Below, piece by piece: positions 18,852 through 27,112 of a stretch of DNA of 64,000 nt; the stretch's first letter is position 1, and every line of letters starts with the position of its first letter. Location of the stretch: assembly GCA_018242205.1 (NCBI GenBank), contig JAFECJ010000013.1:1-64000 (forward strand), written 5' to 3'. The stretch is from Pseudomonadota bacterium (GTDB lineage: Bacteria > Pseudomonadota > Alphaproteobacteria > Rhizobiales > Xanthobacteraceae). The position numbers were made by a program, and so were the translations under genes. The notes beneath the pieces are model-generated. The model saw only the letters and a list, made by a program, of their open reading frames with translations. It was not told where the DNA came from and did not search any database.

Positions 18852-19598
18852 ATGCCGCGCCTGTCGGTGATCGTGATTGCCAAGAACGAGGCCGCCAAGA
18901 TCGGCGCCTGCCTCGACAGCGTCGCGTTTGCCGACGAGCGCATCGTCATCGACGACAACAGCAGCGACGATACCCGCGCCATCGCCGAAGCCAAGGGCGC
19001 CCGCGTCATCGTCCGCGCGCTCGATGGTTTCGGCGCGCAGAAGAATTTCGCGTTGGCGCAGGCGACTGGCGACTGGGTGTTCTCGATCGATGCCGACGAG
19101 CAGGTAACGCCGGCGCTGGCCGCCGAAATCGTGCAGGCGATCGGGCAGGGTGCGGCGGATGGCTTCGAGCTGCCGCGGCTGTCGAGTTTCTGCGGCCGCG
19201 ACATGCATCACTCCGGCTGGTATCCGGATTACGTGCTGCGACTGTTCAGGCGCGGTAAGGCACGCTTCTCCGATGACGCGGTGCATGAGCGCGTGATATG
19301 CGACGGCAAGGTCGCGCGCCTCACAAGCGATCTCCTGCATGCGCCGGTCGAGCGCCTCGAAGACGCGCTGTCGCGCATGGACCGCTATTCGACCGCCGGC
19401 GCGGCCATGCTGGTCGAACGCGGCAAGCGCGTGGGCTTTTCCAGCGGCATCACGCACGGCCTCTGGAGTTTCTTCCGCACCTATATTCTGCGCGGCGGCT
19501 TTCTCGACGGCCGCGAAGGTTTCCTGCTCGCGGTGGCGAACGCCGAAGGCACCTATTATCGCTATATGAAAGCCTGGCTGGCGGGACGGCAGCGGTGA
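18852..19598 (+). CDS. Family 2 glycosyltransferase, WaaE/KdtX-like core glucosyltransferase
   Basis: The 248-residue GT-A fold enzyme resembles WaaE/KdtX, which transfers a hexose to the inner-core heptose. It begins LSVIVIAKNEAAKIGACLDS and has the Asp-Ala-Asp-Glu metal motif at 80-83 (SIDADEQV). The middle motif YPDYVLRLFRRGKARFSDDAVHE and the C-terminal FFRTYILRGGFLDGREGF are also family-typical. A GTG at 18849 precedes the ATG at 18852. The stop overlaps the next gene's GTG start. The acceptor is inferred from family and neighbours. Confidence 0.85.
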   Translation: MPRLSVIVIAKNEAAKIGACLDSVAFADERIVIDDNSSDDTRAIAEAKGARVIVRALDGFGAQKNFALAQATGDWVFSIDADEQVTPALAAEIVQAIGQGAADGFELPRLSSFCGRDMHHSGWYPDYVLRLFRRGKARFSDDAVHERVICDGKVARLTSDLLHAPVERLEDALSRMDRYSTAGAAMLVERGKRVGFSSGITHGLWSFFRTYILRGGFLDGREGFLLAVANAEGTYYRYMKAWLAGRQR

Positions 19599-20446
19599 AG
19601 GGGCTCATCTCCGTCATCGTCACGACCTACAACCGCGAGGACGCGCTCGCCGCGGTGCTGCGCTCGCTGGCGCGGCAGAGCGACCGCGATTTCGAGGTGC
19701 TGGTGGCCGATGACGGCTCAGGCCCGGCGACGGCGGCGCTGGTCGAAGCCTGGAAGGCCAAGGTCGGCCACCGCGTCGAGCATGTCTGGCACGAGGACAA
19801 GGGCTTTCGCGCCGGTGAGATCCGCAACCGCGCGGTGCTGGCGGCACGCGGCGACTATATCGTGTTTCTCGATGGCGATTGCATCGTGCGGCCCGACTTC
19901 GTCGCGCAGCATCGCAAGCTGGCGGAAGAGGGCGCTTTCGTTACCGGCAACCGCATCCTGCTGTCGCCCGAGCTGACATCGCGCGTATTGCGCCACGGCC
20001 TCGAACCGGAAAGCTGGAGCGTCGGCCGTTTCATCGCCGAACGTCTGCGCGGCGGCGTCAATCGGCTGTTGGCGCTGCTCAAGCTGCCGCTCGGGCCACT
20101 ACGCCAGATGCGTGCCAAAGAGTGGAAGGGCGCACGCTCCTGCAACCTCGCCATCTGGCGCCGCGACCTCGATACGGTCGATGGCTTCGACGCCGATTAT
20201 GCCGGCTGGGGCAAGGAAGACTCCGATCTCATCGTCCGCCTCCTTCATGCCGGCGTTGTCCGCAAGGACGGCAACTTCGCCACCGGCGTCATTCATCTGT
20301 GGCACAAGGAAGCGGATCGCTCGGCTCTGCCCGAGAATGAACGCAAACTGGCGCAATTGCTGACGGGCCGCGACGTCCGCGCCAAGCGCGGCCTGTCGGC
20401 GCTGAAGGTCAAGGCGATGCAACTCACCGAACGCGGCCCGGCATGA
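19595..20446 (+). CDS. Family 2 glycosyltransferase with C-terminal galactosyltransferase-like domain
   Basis: The 283-residue cytoplasmic enzyme starts at a GTG overlapping the previous stop (GTGA). It has the GT2 beginning ISVIVTTYNREDALAAVLRS, a metal-binding Asp-Gly-Asp at 93-95 and the WGKED motif at 205-209 of the Glyco_transf_7C/galactosyltransferase type. It likely adds a hexose or hexosamine to the core. Donor and linkage cannot be read from sequence. ATGA coupling to the O-antigen ligase gene downstream suggests that it acts late in core assembly. Confidence 0.85.
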   Translation: MKGLISVIVTTYNREDALAAVLRSLARQSDRDFEVLVADDGSGPATAALVEAWKAKVGHRVEHVWHEDKGFRAGEIRNRAVLAARGDYIVFLDGDCIVRPDFVAQHRKLAEEGAFVTGNRILLSPELTSRVLRHGLEPESWSVGRFIAERLRGGVNRLLALLKLPLGPLRQMRAKEWKGARSCNLAIWRRDLDTVDGFDADYAGWGKEDSDLIVRLLHAGVVRKDGNFATGVIHLWHKEADRSALPENERKLAQLLTGRDVRAKRGLSALKVKAMQLTERGPA

Positions 20447-21684
20447 CGATGACAATCGCATTGCTCGACCGCGCCAGGCTCATCCGCATCGCCGACGTCT
20501 TCGCGATCGCGCTGGCGGCGGCGCTGCCGTGGTCGACTTCGGCCGCGGGCATCCTCGCCGCGTTCTGGGCCTTGACCCTGATCGCGATGTTCGATGTTCG
20601 GGCGCTGCGCGACACTGTCGCGACCGCCGCCGGCGGCCTGCCGGTTCTGCTGGTCGCATTCGGCGTGATCGGCATGCTGTGGGCTGACGTCAGCCTGGCC
20701 GAGCGCTGGGAAGGTATCGGCTCCTTCGTCAAGCTGCTCGCCATCCCGCTGTTCTTTATCCATTTCCAAAGATCGGAGCGCGGTCCTTACGTTTTCGCGG
20801 CCTTCGCGCTGTCCTGTCTGTCGGTGCTTATCGTCACGGCGCTGGTCATGCTGATCCCGCCGCTCGCCGCCGAGCTGGTTAAATTCGACAACGTCATCGT
20901 CCGCAACGCCGCCAGCCAGAGCGGCGAGTTCGTGCTGTGCATGTTCGGCCTGTTCTACGTCGCGGCCGACATGATCGAGCGCCGGCAATGGCGCTGGCTC
21001 CTCGGTGTGGGGTTGTTCGTCGCCGGCATGCTGGTCAGCATGTTCTCGTTGTCGACCGGGCGGACGGCTCTGGTGACGATGCCGGTTCTGCTCGGGTTGT
21101 TCGCGGCGCGTCGTCTCACCCGCAAGGTCGCAGCGCTGGTGTTCGCCGCCGCCGTGGTGCTCGCCGTCGTGGCGTGGTTCTCCGCGCCGTATTTGCGCGA
21201 CCGCACGATCCAGGCTTGGACCGATGCGGAGGCGTATTTCGCCACCGATGCGCGGAATTCGTCCGGCGAACGGCTCGAATTCTACCGCAAGTCGCTGCGC
21301 TTCATCGGCGAGGCGCCATTGTTCGGCCATGGGACCGGCTCGATCCATCAGCTCTTCATCGAGTCGTCGATCGGCAAGACCGGCGCGGAAGGTTCGGCGA
21401 CCACGAACCCGCATAACCAGACCTTCGCCGTGGCCATTCAGATCGGTCTCATCGGTGCGGCGGTGCTATGGGCGATGTGGCTCGCCCATCTCTTGCTGTT
21501 CCGGGCGCCGGGACTGGCGGCCTGGATCGGGCTGGCCGTCGTCGCGCAGAACATCGTGGGCTCGTTGTTCAATTCGCATCTGTTCGATTTCCTGCAGGGC
21601 TGGATCTACGTGGTCGGCGTCGGCGTTGCCGGCGGAATGGTGCTGAAGCAGCGCACTGCCGATCGAGAGATCGCGCGGCCATGA
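20443..21684 (+). CDS. waaL: O-antigen ligase (WaaL family)
   Basis: The 413-residue integral membrane protein has about 10-11 hydrophobic segments and a large periplasmic loop, about residues 250-325. That loop contains the conserved Arg of RLEFYRKSL and His324 in NPHNQ; Arg207 in STGRTA is also typical of the Wzy_C/WaaL family. It should join undecaprenyl-linked glycan to lipid A-core at the periplasmic face. Ligases and Wzy polymerases share this fold, so the core-gene setting decides the call. Both ends are ATGA-coupled to neighbouring glycosyltransferase genes. Confidence 0.82.
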   Translation: MTMTIALLDRARLIRIADVFAIALAAALPWSTSAAGILAAFWALTLIAMFDVRALRDTVATAAGGLPVLLVAFGVIGMLWADVSLAERWEGIGSFVKLLAIPLFFIHFQRSERGPYVFAAFALSCLSVLIVTALVMLIPPLAAELVKFDNVIVRNAASQSGEFVLCMFGLFYVAADMIERRQWRWLLGVGLFVAGMLVSMFSLSTGRTALVTMPVLLGLFAARRLTRKVAALVFAAAVVLAVVAWFSAPYLRDRTIQAWTDAEAYFATDARNSSGERLEFYRKSLRFIGEAPLFGHGTGSIHQLFIESSIGKTGAEGSATTNPHNQTFAVAIQIGLIGAAVLWAMWLAHLLLFRAPGLAAWIGLAVVAQNIVGSLFNSHLFDFLQGWIYVVGVGVAGGMVLKQRTADREIARP

Positions 21685-22745
21685 ACCGCATCGCGCTTCC
21701 CGCGCGCCCGCGCATTCTGGTCATCGCCCTGCGCCGGCTCGGCGACGTATTGCTGACGACGCCGCTGATCGCCAGCCTGCGCCGCGCCTGGCCGGAGGCG
21801 ACCATCGACGCGCTGGTGTTCGCCGACACCGCCGGCATTCTCGCCGGCAATCCGGATTTGAACGGCGTCATCACCATGCCGCCGCGCCGCACGGTCGCGC
21901 AGAGTCTGGCGCTGGCGGCCAGACTCTGGCGGCGCTACGACCTCGCGATCTCGACGCAATCCGGCGACCGACCGACCTTCTTTGCCGCCGTCGCCGGCCG
22001 CCTGTGCGTGGCGCCGGTGGAGGCGGGGGCGAAGGGAACGTTCAAGCGGCGCCTTCAGCACCGGACCGTCGAACTCGCACCTGGCGTGCATCGCGTCGAG
22101 GAGATGCTGCGGCTCGCCGATGCGCTCGGCATCGAACGCGAGCCGCGTCTGGTGCCGCCACGCGCGTCGCCGGTCGATGGATTGCCGGACGGTCCCTATG
22201 CGGTGATTCATGCGGCGCCGATGTTTCGTTACAAGCAATGGACCGCTGCCGGCTGGCGCGAGGTCGCGCGGGCATTGCGTATGCGGGGCCTCGCCGTCAT
22301 CGCGACCGGCGGTCCGGCGTCGGACGAACGTCGTTATCTCGACGAGGTCTGGCGCGGCATTGATGTGATGCGCATGGACGGCGCATTGAACTGGACGCAG
22401 CTCGCGGGCCTGCTGGGCATGGCGCGAGTGTTCATCGGCCCGGATACGTCAGTGACGCATCTTGCCGCGGCCTGCGGCGCGCCGACCGTGGCACTGTTCG
22501 GGCCGACCGATCCGCGGCTGTGGGGGCCGTGGCCGGTCGGCGGCCTCAGCGAGATGTGGCGCGACGCCGGCGCGGTGCAGCAGCGCGGCAATGTCTGGCT
22601 GGTGCAGCACGCCTTTCCGTGTGTGCCATGTCAGCTCGAAGGCTGCGAACGCCGGCTCGGCAGTGCGAGTGCGTGCCTCGACGCGCTGGCGCCGCAGCAT
22701 GTCATGGTGGCGGTTGACGAGGCGCTGGCTCCTTCAGGCCTTTGA
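21681..22745 (+). CDS. Third heptosyltransferase-family (GT9) glycosyltransferase
   Basis: The 354-residue protein has the GT9 features ILVIALRRLGDVLLTTPLIAS at the N-terminus and GPDTSVTHLAAACGAPTVAL in the C-terminal half. It ends in a cysteine-rich segment, FPCVPCQLEGCERR followed by one more Cys, which is found in some heptosyltransferase-III (WaaQ)-like enzymes and could bind a metal. It probably adds an outer heptose or related sugar. The ATG at 21681 overlaps the waaL stop. Its 3' end overlaps the convergent WecA-like gene by 12 bases. Confidence 0.85.
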   Translation: MNRIALPARPRILVIALRRLGDVLLTTPLIASLRRAWPEATIDALVFADTAGILAGNPDLNGVITMPPRRTVAQSLALAARLWRRYDLAISTQSGDRPTFFAAVAGRLCVAPVEAGAKGTFKRRLQHRTVELAPGVHRVEEMLRLADALGIEREPRLVPPRASPVDGLPDGPYAVIHAAPMFRYKQWTAAGWREVARALRMRGLAVIATGGPASDERRYLDEVWRGIDVMRMDGALNWTQLAGLLGMARVFIGPDTSVTHLAAACGAPTVALFGPTDPRLWGPWPVGGLSEMWRDAGAVQQRGNVWLVQHAFPCVPCQLEGCERRLGSASACLDALAPQHVMVAVDEALAPSGL

Positions 22746-23768
22746 GGGCCGGCCTTTGGCGAAGCTGCGCAGCAGCCAGGTCACCAGCATGGCGCCGGCC
22801 ACCGGCGTCGCATAATCGGCGGCAATGCCGTCCCAGATCACGCTGATCATCGCCAGCAGGCCGAGTGCGATATTGACGGCGAAGATGCGCGTCACGGTCT
22901 GCATGACCGTGAAACCGTTTTGGGTGGCGCGCTGATAGAAGTGCGTGCGGTGCGCGACCCAGACCTTCTCGCCGCGCATCAGCCGCCGCAGCAAGGTGAC
23001 TGTCGCATCGGCAATATAGTACAGCGGCAGCAGGATGGCCGCGGTGAGATAACCGCGTCCGGCCAACCCGATCAGCAGCCAGGCCAGCAGCAGGCCGATC
23101 GCCAGGCTGCCGACGTCGCCGAGAAACATCTTCGCCACCGGCTTGTTGAGCGGTGCAAATCCGAGCATGGCGCCGCACAGCGCCAACGCCACGGCAATTT
23201 CCAGTTCCGAGGTTTGATCCCAGGCACTGATCGCGACCAGAAACGCCGTGATGGGAATGGTCTCGGCGGCCGTGATCCAGTCGATGCCGTCCATGAAGTT
23301 GACGAGATTGACGAACCATACGGCGCCGATGCCGAGCAGCGCGCGTTCGAGCCAGAACGGCAGCATCGGCACGATGCGCATGTCGCCGGGCAGCGCGAAC
23401 AGGATCGCGGCGACCGCGACGCCCTGCAGCAGCAGACGCGGCGCGACGCCGAGTTGGGCGATATCGTCGGCGGCGCCGACAATGGCGATGCCGGCGGTCG
23501 CGGCCATGACGATCCATAATGAGCCCTGGCCGATGTCGCCGGCCTTCAAAGCGAGCGCCATGGTGACGATGATCGTTGACGCGATCACGCCGATGCCGGC
23601 GCCTTGCGGCGTCGGTGTCTTGTGCGAGGAACGGGCGTTGGGCAGCGCCAGCGCGTAGCGCTGCAGCAGTGGCCGCAGCGCCAGCAGCAGGGCGAAAGCG
23701 ATGACGGCCGCGGTCAGAACGATGCCGGCAGCAGTCGCAACCATGACGGGCCAGGGGACAAGCGTCAT
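22734..23768 (-). CDS. Undecaprenyl-phosphate glycosyl-1-phosphate transferase (WecA/MraY-like, GT4 type)
   Basis: The 344-residue membrane protein has about ten hydrophobic segments and the catalytic motifs of the polyprenyl-phosphate sugar-phosphate transferase family: Asp-Asp at 101-102 (GAADDIAQLG), NFMDGIDW at 157-164, FLGDVGS at 215-221 and HRTHFYQR near 280. It should load a (usually N-acetylated) sugar phosphate onto undecaprenyl phosphate and so start O-antigen or another glycan. The start at 23768 is set by overlap with the GT4 gene's stop; the frame is open further upstream but reads as that gene's shadow. Confidence 0.87.
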   Translation of the reverse strand: MTLVPWPVMVATAAGIVLTAAVIAFALLLALRPLLQRYALALPNARSSHKTPTPQGAGIGVIASTIIVTMALALKAGDIGQGSLWIVMAATAGIAIVGAADDIAQLGVAPRLLLQGVAVAAILFALPGDMRIVPMLPFWLERALLGIGAVWFVNLVNFMDGIDWITAAETIPITAFLVAISAWDQTSELEIAVALALCGAMLGFAPLNKPVAKMFLGDVGSLAIGLLLAWLLIGLAGRGYLTAAILLPLYYIADATVTLLRRLMRGEKVWVAHRTHFYQRATQNGFTVMQTVTRIFAVNIALGLLAMISVIWDGIAADYATPVAGAMLVTWLLRSFAKGRPSKA

Positions 23769-24919
23769 GCCGATTGTCCCATCTGTCCGGCGCTTGCCGT
23801 TTCCGCCAGCAGGCGCCGGTAGAGTGCCACGATCTCGCGGCCGACATGTCCGCTGGAGAATTCCTCGACCGCCATCTTGCGGCTCGCGGCGGCGAAGCGG
23901 CGGCGGCGCTCGGGATCGTTCATCAAGGTCTCGATGGCGTTTGCCAGCGCCTCCGGATCGTCCACCGGGACGAGCAGCGCGTTGACGTCCTGACGCGCGA
24001 TCTCGCGGCACCCCGGCACGTCGGTGGCGATGAGCGCGCGCTGGCAGGCGGCGGCTTCGAGCAGGCTCTTCGGCAGGCCTTCGCGGCGCGACGGCAGGAC
24101 GCCGACATGCGACTGTGCCCACACCGTGGCGATGCCGTCGACATGGCCGAGCACAACGAGATGCGGCCGGTGGCGCCAGCCCTCGATCACCGCGTTCGGA
24201 ATCGAAGCGGGGTTCGACGGATCGGGACTGCCGGCGAGCAACAGGCGAAAGTCGATGCCGCGCTGGGCGAGGATCTCGTGCGCGCGCACCAGCGGCCGCA
24301 CGCCCTTGTCGTCGAGCAGCCGGCCGACAAAGCCGACGGTGAACAGGCCGTCGGGCTCAGGTAGGGGTGTCAGCTCATCGGTGTCGATGCCCGAGCCGGG
24401 AATGAGCGCGATGTGATTGTCCGGCACGCCCAGCGCCCGCACGGCGTCGCGATCGTCCGGGTTCTGCACCAGGACGGAGGTGGCCGGGCGGTCGAGCAGC
24501 CAGCGCATCAGCGGCGCGGCGATGGCGCGCACCAGCCGTGCCTTGAGCGTCGACGAGGTGAAAGCGAAGCCGAGTCCGGCAAAGGCATTGAGCCTCGCCA
24601 TCGGCAGGCCGAGCGCGGCGATCGAGCCGAGCACCGAGGGCACCAGCGCCACATGGTGCACCAGGTCGGGCTTGAGCCGGCGATAGAGCCGCCGGATTTC
24701 GCGCACGGTCGCGAGCAGGACGACAGGATTGAGGCTGCCGCGGCGCCAGGCCACCGGGTGCAGGGTGAACCCTTCGGCCAGGATGGCGCCGCCATGTTTG
24801 GCGACTCGGGTGCCGACATGGACGGAATAGCCGGCCGCTAGCGCGGCCCGCGCCATCGGCAGGCGGTGCGACATGAAATACCAGTCTTCGGAGACGAGAT
24901 AGAGAATCGTTTGCGCCAT
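23765..24919 (-). CDS. Family 4 glycosyltransferase
   Basis: The 384-residue GT-B enzyme begins QTILYLVSEDWYFMSHRLPM and carries the donor-site pattern EGLPKSLLEAAACQRALIAT with the two Glu residues of retaining GT4 enzymes; FVGRLLDDKGVRPLV starts the C-terminal domain. It overlaps the WecA-like gene by ATGA, so it probably adds the second sugar of the lipid-linked glycan started by that enzyme. I saw no strong ribosome-binding site before the ATG at 24919. It is divergent from the antiterminator gene across 370 bases. Confidence 0.85.
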   Translation of the reverse strand: MAQTILYLVSEDWYFMSHRLPMARAALAAGYSVHVGTRVAKHGGAILAEGFTLHPVAWRRGSLNPVVLLATVREIRRLYRRLKPDLVHHVALVPSVLGSIAALGLPMARLNAFAGLGFAFTSSTLKARLVRAIAAPLMRWLLDRPATSVLVQNPDDRDAVRALGVPDNHIALIPGSGIDTDELTPLPEPDGLFTVGFVGRLLDDKGVRPLVRAHEILAQRGIDFRLLLAGSPDPSNPASIPNAVIEGWRHRPHLVVLGHVDGIATVWAQSHVGVLPSRREGLPKSLLEAAACQRALIATDVPGCREIARQDVNALLVPVDDPEALANAIETLMNDPERRRRFAAASRKMAVEEFSSGHVGREIVALYRRLLAETASAGQMGQSA

Positions 24920-25289
24920 CAAGCGGCAGTTCTACGACGATGAGCTGCGGTGACGCACCAATAGAGGACTCGTCCTACCAAGGCCAATGGCCTGTCCCGT
25001 ACCGGACACGCCGCATAACGCACCATTATGAGCGTAGCGGTCTGTTTATCGTATGACGTGTTTCGTGGTAGCGATACACGCTTGACGTTTATTTTGCCAA
25101 CGCGGTACCACTTCAGGGTTACAGGTCATTGGTAATGCGTCGAAAAGGCGAAATGGCTGAACTGGGCGGCCATGACTGCCAGCCTGACGAAGGCGGCAAT
25201 GCGCCGCCGCGCAGGATGCGTCCGCCCGCCGCCTGGTGTCCTGAACAACGGAAAACGGCGAGGCGGTCGATGACCGACAGGGACGCATC
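24920..25289. other. 370-bp leader/intergenic region upstream of the antiterminator gene
   Basis: This divergent region holds several short inverted repeats, for example AGGAC/GTCCT at about 24965-24976, the ops-like hairpin at 25059-25082, and a TTGACG at 25084-25089 that could be a -35 box. No clear -10 is placed, so the transcription start is unknown. The last 170 bases are GC-rich and show no gene. Confidence 0.4.
25059..25082 (+). promoter_or_regulatory. ops-like hairpin element upstream of RfaH-like gene
   Basis: CGTGT-T-TCG (25059-25067) can pair with CGA-T-ACACG (25074-25082) with one mismatch, leaving the loop TGGTAG. The E. coli ops element is a small non-template-strand hairpin with a CG stem and GTAG loop, recognised by RfaH. 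The similarity and the strand fit, but the site lies upstream of the antiterminator's own gene and the promoter is not located, so this is a hypothesis. Confidence 0.3.
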
Positions 25290-25796
25290 ATGAGTTCTGG
25301 ACACTGGTACGTCGCTCAGACCCACCCCAACGCCGAAAATACGGCGGTCACGCATCTCAATCGACAGGGGTTCGTCACTTATCTGCCGCGTTATCTGAAG
25401 CGACGACGTCATGCGCGCCGGGTCGACACGGTCGCGGCGCCTTTGTTTCCGCGTTACCTGTTCGTTGAAATCGACACGTCGGCGCAACGCTGGCGATCAA
25501 TCTATTCGACGGTCGGCGTGTCCCAGCTTGTCGGTAGCGGCGAGGTCCCGACCGCGATCTCCGAGCAGGTCGTCGCGTCGTTGCGTCAGCGTGAAGGCGA
25601 GGACGGGCTGATCAAACTCGACCATCGTCCGACCTATGCCGTTGGCGATAAGGTGCGAGTGCTCGATGGCGTGTTCTACGACTGTCTAGGACTTTACGAT
25701 GGAATGGCGGAGCGCGATCGCGTCGCCATCCTGTTGGATCTTCTGGGACGCAAAGTCCGCGTCGTGGTCGACGCGGAAAGCGTTGTCGCCGCCTGA
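25290..25796 (+). CDS. NusG-family specialised antiterminator (RfaH/UpxY-like)
   Basis: The 168-residue protein has an NGN domain (about 5-105: WYVAQTHPNAENTAVTHLNRQ, then APLFPRYLFVEID) and a KOW-type C-terminal domain (about 118-165: YAVGDKVRVLDGVFYDCLGLYDGM). Length and the position at the head of a long polysaccharide gene run match RfaH/UpxY/LoaP-type paralogs, which travel with RNA polymerase and suppress termination, rather than housekeeping NusG, which sits beside rpl genes. It probably enhances expression of the 15-kb downstream run. The target sequence may be the hairpin at 25059-25082. Confidence 0.87.
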   Translation: MSSGHWYVAQTHPNAENTAVTHLNRQGFVTYLPRYLKRRRHARRVDTVAAPLFPRYLFVEIDTSAQRWRSIYSTVGVSQLVGSGEVPTAISEQVVASLRQREGEDGLIKLDHRPTYAVGDKVRVLDGVFYDCLGLYDGMAERDRVAILLDLLGRKVRVVVDAESVVAA

Positions 25797-25816
25797 CGAC
25801 CGGCAATGGATTCAAA

Positions 25817-27112
25817 ATGGGCTCCGGGCTGCTAGTTCACCGGGGCTGCGGTAGCAATGGCAGCAACGACAGCCACGGCTTGACCATTGTGACGACGTGC
25901 CGGATTTGCGGTGACGCCATCGCCGCCTTCATGTCGTTTGGGGAGATGCCGATTGCCAACGGCTTCCTCGATCCCGGCAGCGTGGGCAACGAATACTTCT
26001 TCGAGCTGGCGCCGGCCTTCTGCGCGCATTGCGGCATGGTCCAACTGGTCGAGCAGCCGGCGCCCGAGCGCATGTTTCACGACAACTACGCTTTCCATTC
26101 CGGTACCTCGCAAACCATGCGGCGCCATTTCGCGACGTTCGCCAGATCGGTGATCGACGGGCCGTTGCGCGGACGAACCGATCCTTTTGTCGTCGAGCTT
26201 GGCAGCAATGACGGCATCATGCTGCGTCATTTCAAAGCGCGCGGCATCCGGCATCTCGGCGTCGAACCATCGGACAATGTTGCCGCCCTCGCGCGTGGGC
26301 TGGGCATCGACACCATCGGCGCCTTCTTCAATCGCGCGCTTGCCGACCGTATCGTTGCCGAACGGGGGCGCGCCGACGTCGTGCTGGCGGCGAATGTGAT
26401 GTGCCACATCGCAGATTTGCCGGAAGCGGCGGCGGGTATTGCGCGGCTCCTTAAGTCCGACGGCGTTCTCATCGTCGAGGATCCTTATCTCGGCGCGACG
26501 ATCGACAAGACGTCCTACGATCAGATCTACGACGAACATGTCTTCTTGTTCTCGGTTACATCGATTGCGAAGGCGTTTGCGCCGCACGGCCTGGCTCTTG
26601 CCGATGTCCAGGAGCAGCCGACTCATGGCGGTTCCATGCGCTATGTCCTGGTGCCGGCCGGCAGTCGTCCGGTAGCGCCGTCGGTTGAATCTTGGCGCGC
26701 GCGGGAGGCGGTGCAGGGGCTAGGCCGTCCGGACACCTACGAGCGGTTCCGCCAGAACTGCGAGCGTTCGCGCGCCGCGCTGATGCAGCTGCTCGACGAC
26801 CTGCATGCTCGCGGCCAGCGCGTCGTCGGCTATGGCGCGACGTCGAAAAGCACCACGGTGACGAACTACTGTGGCATCACACCGAAACATATCGCTTTCA
26901 TCGCCGACACCACGCCGATCAAGCAGGGCAAGCTGTCGCCCGGTGCGCACATCCCGGTTCGGCCGGCCGAGGAATTCTCCCGTCCTTATCCCGATTGCGC
27001 GCTGCTGTTCGCCTGGAATCACGAGACCGAAATTCGCGCCAAGGAACGGGCCTTCACGGCTGCCGGCGGCCGCTTTATCACCTATGTGCCCGAAGTCCGG
27101 GTCGCCTCGTGA
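25817..27112 (+). CDS. Sugar C-methyltransferase (TylC3/EvaC/TcaB9-like)
   Basis: The 431-residue SAM-dependent enzyme has three parts. A zinc-binding N-terminal domain carries Cys28, Cys31, Cys69 and Cys72. A Rossmann methyltransferase core has VELGSNDG near 126-133. A C-terminal domain resembles other C-methyltransferases. Tyr238-Asp-Glu240-His241 matches the active-site Tyr-x-Glu-His described for TcaB9/TylC3, which methylate C3 of 4-keto-dTDP sugars. The first ~24 residues look unlike the family, so a TTG at 25880 or GTG at 25889 may be the true start. The GTGA junction couples it to an aminotransferase gene, consistent with a branched amino sugar. Confidence 0.82.
   Translation: MGSGLLVHRGCGSNGSNDSHGLTIVTTCRICGDAIAAFMSFGEMPIANGFLDPGSVGNEYFFELAPAFCAHCGMVQLVEQPAPERMFHDNYAFHSGTSQTMRRHFATFARSVIDGPLRGRTDPFVVELGSNDGIMLRHFKARGIRHLGVEPSDNVAALARGLGIDTIGAFFNRALADRIVAERGRADVVLAANVMCHIADLPEAAAGIARLLKSDGVLIVEDPYLGATIDKTSYDQIYDEHVFLFSVTSIAKAFAPHGLALADVQEQPTHGGSMRYVLVPAGSRPVAPSVESWRAREAVQGLGRPDTYERFRQNCERSRAALMQLLDDLHARGQRVVGYGATSKSTTVTNYCGITPKHIAFIADTTPIKQGKLSPGAHIPVRPAEEFSRPYPDCALLFAWNHETEIRAKERAFTAAGGRFITYVPEVRVAS

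Noticed and set aside
24960..25060. tRNA-like or small-RNA fold in the leader before the antiterminator gene
   Set aside because: Only short unconnected inverted repeats were found; no cloverleaf, no conserved tRNA T-arm or CCA end.
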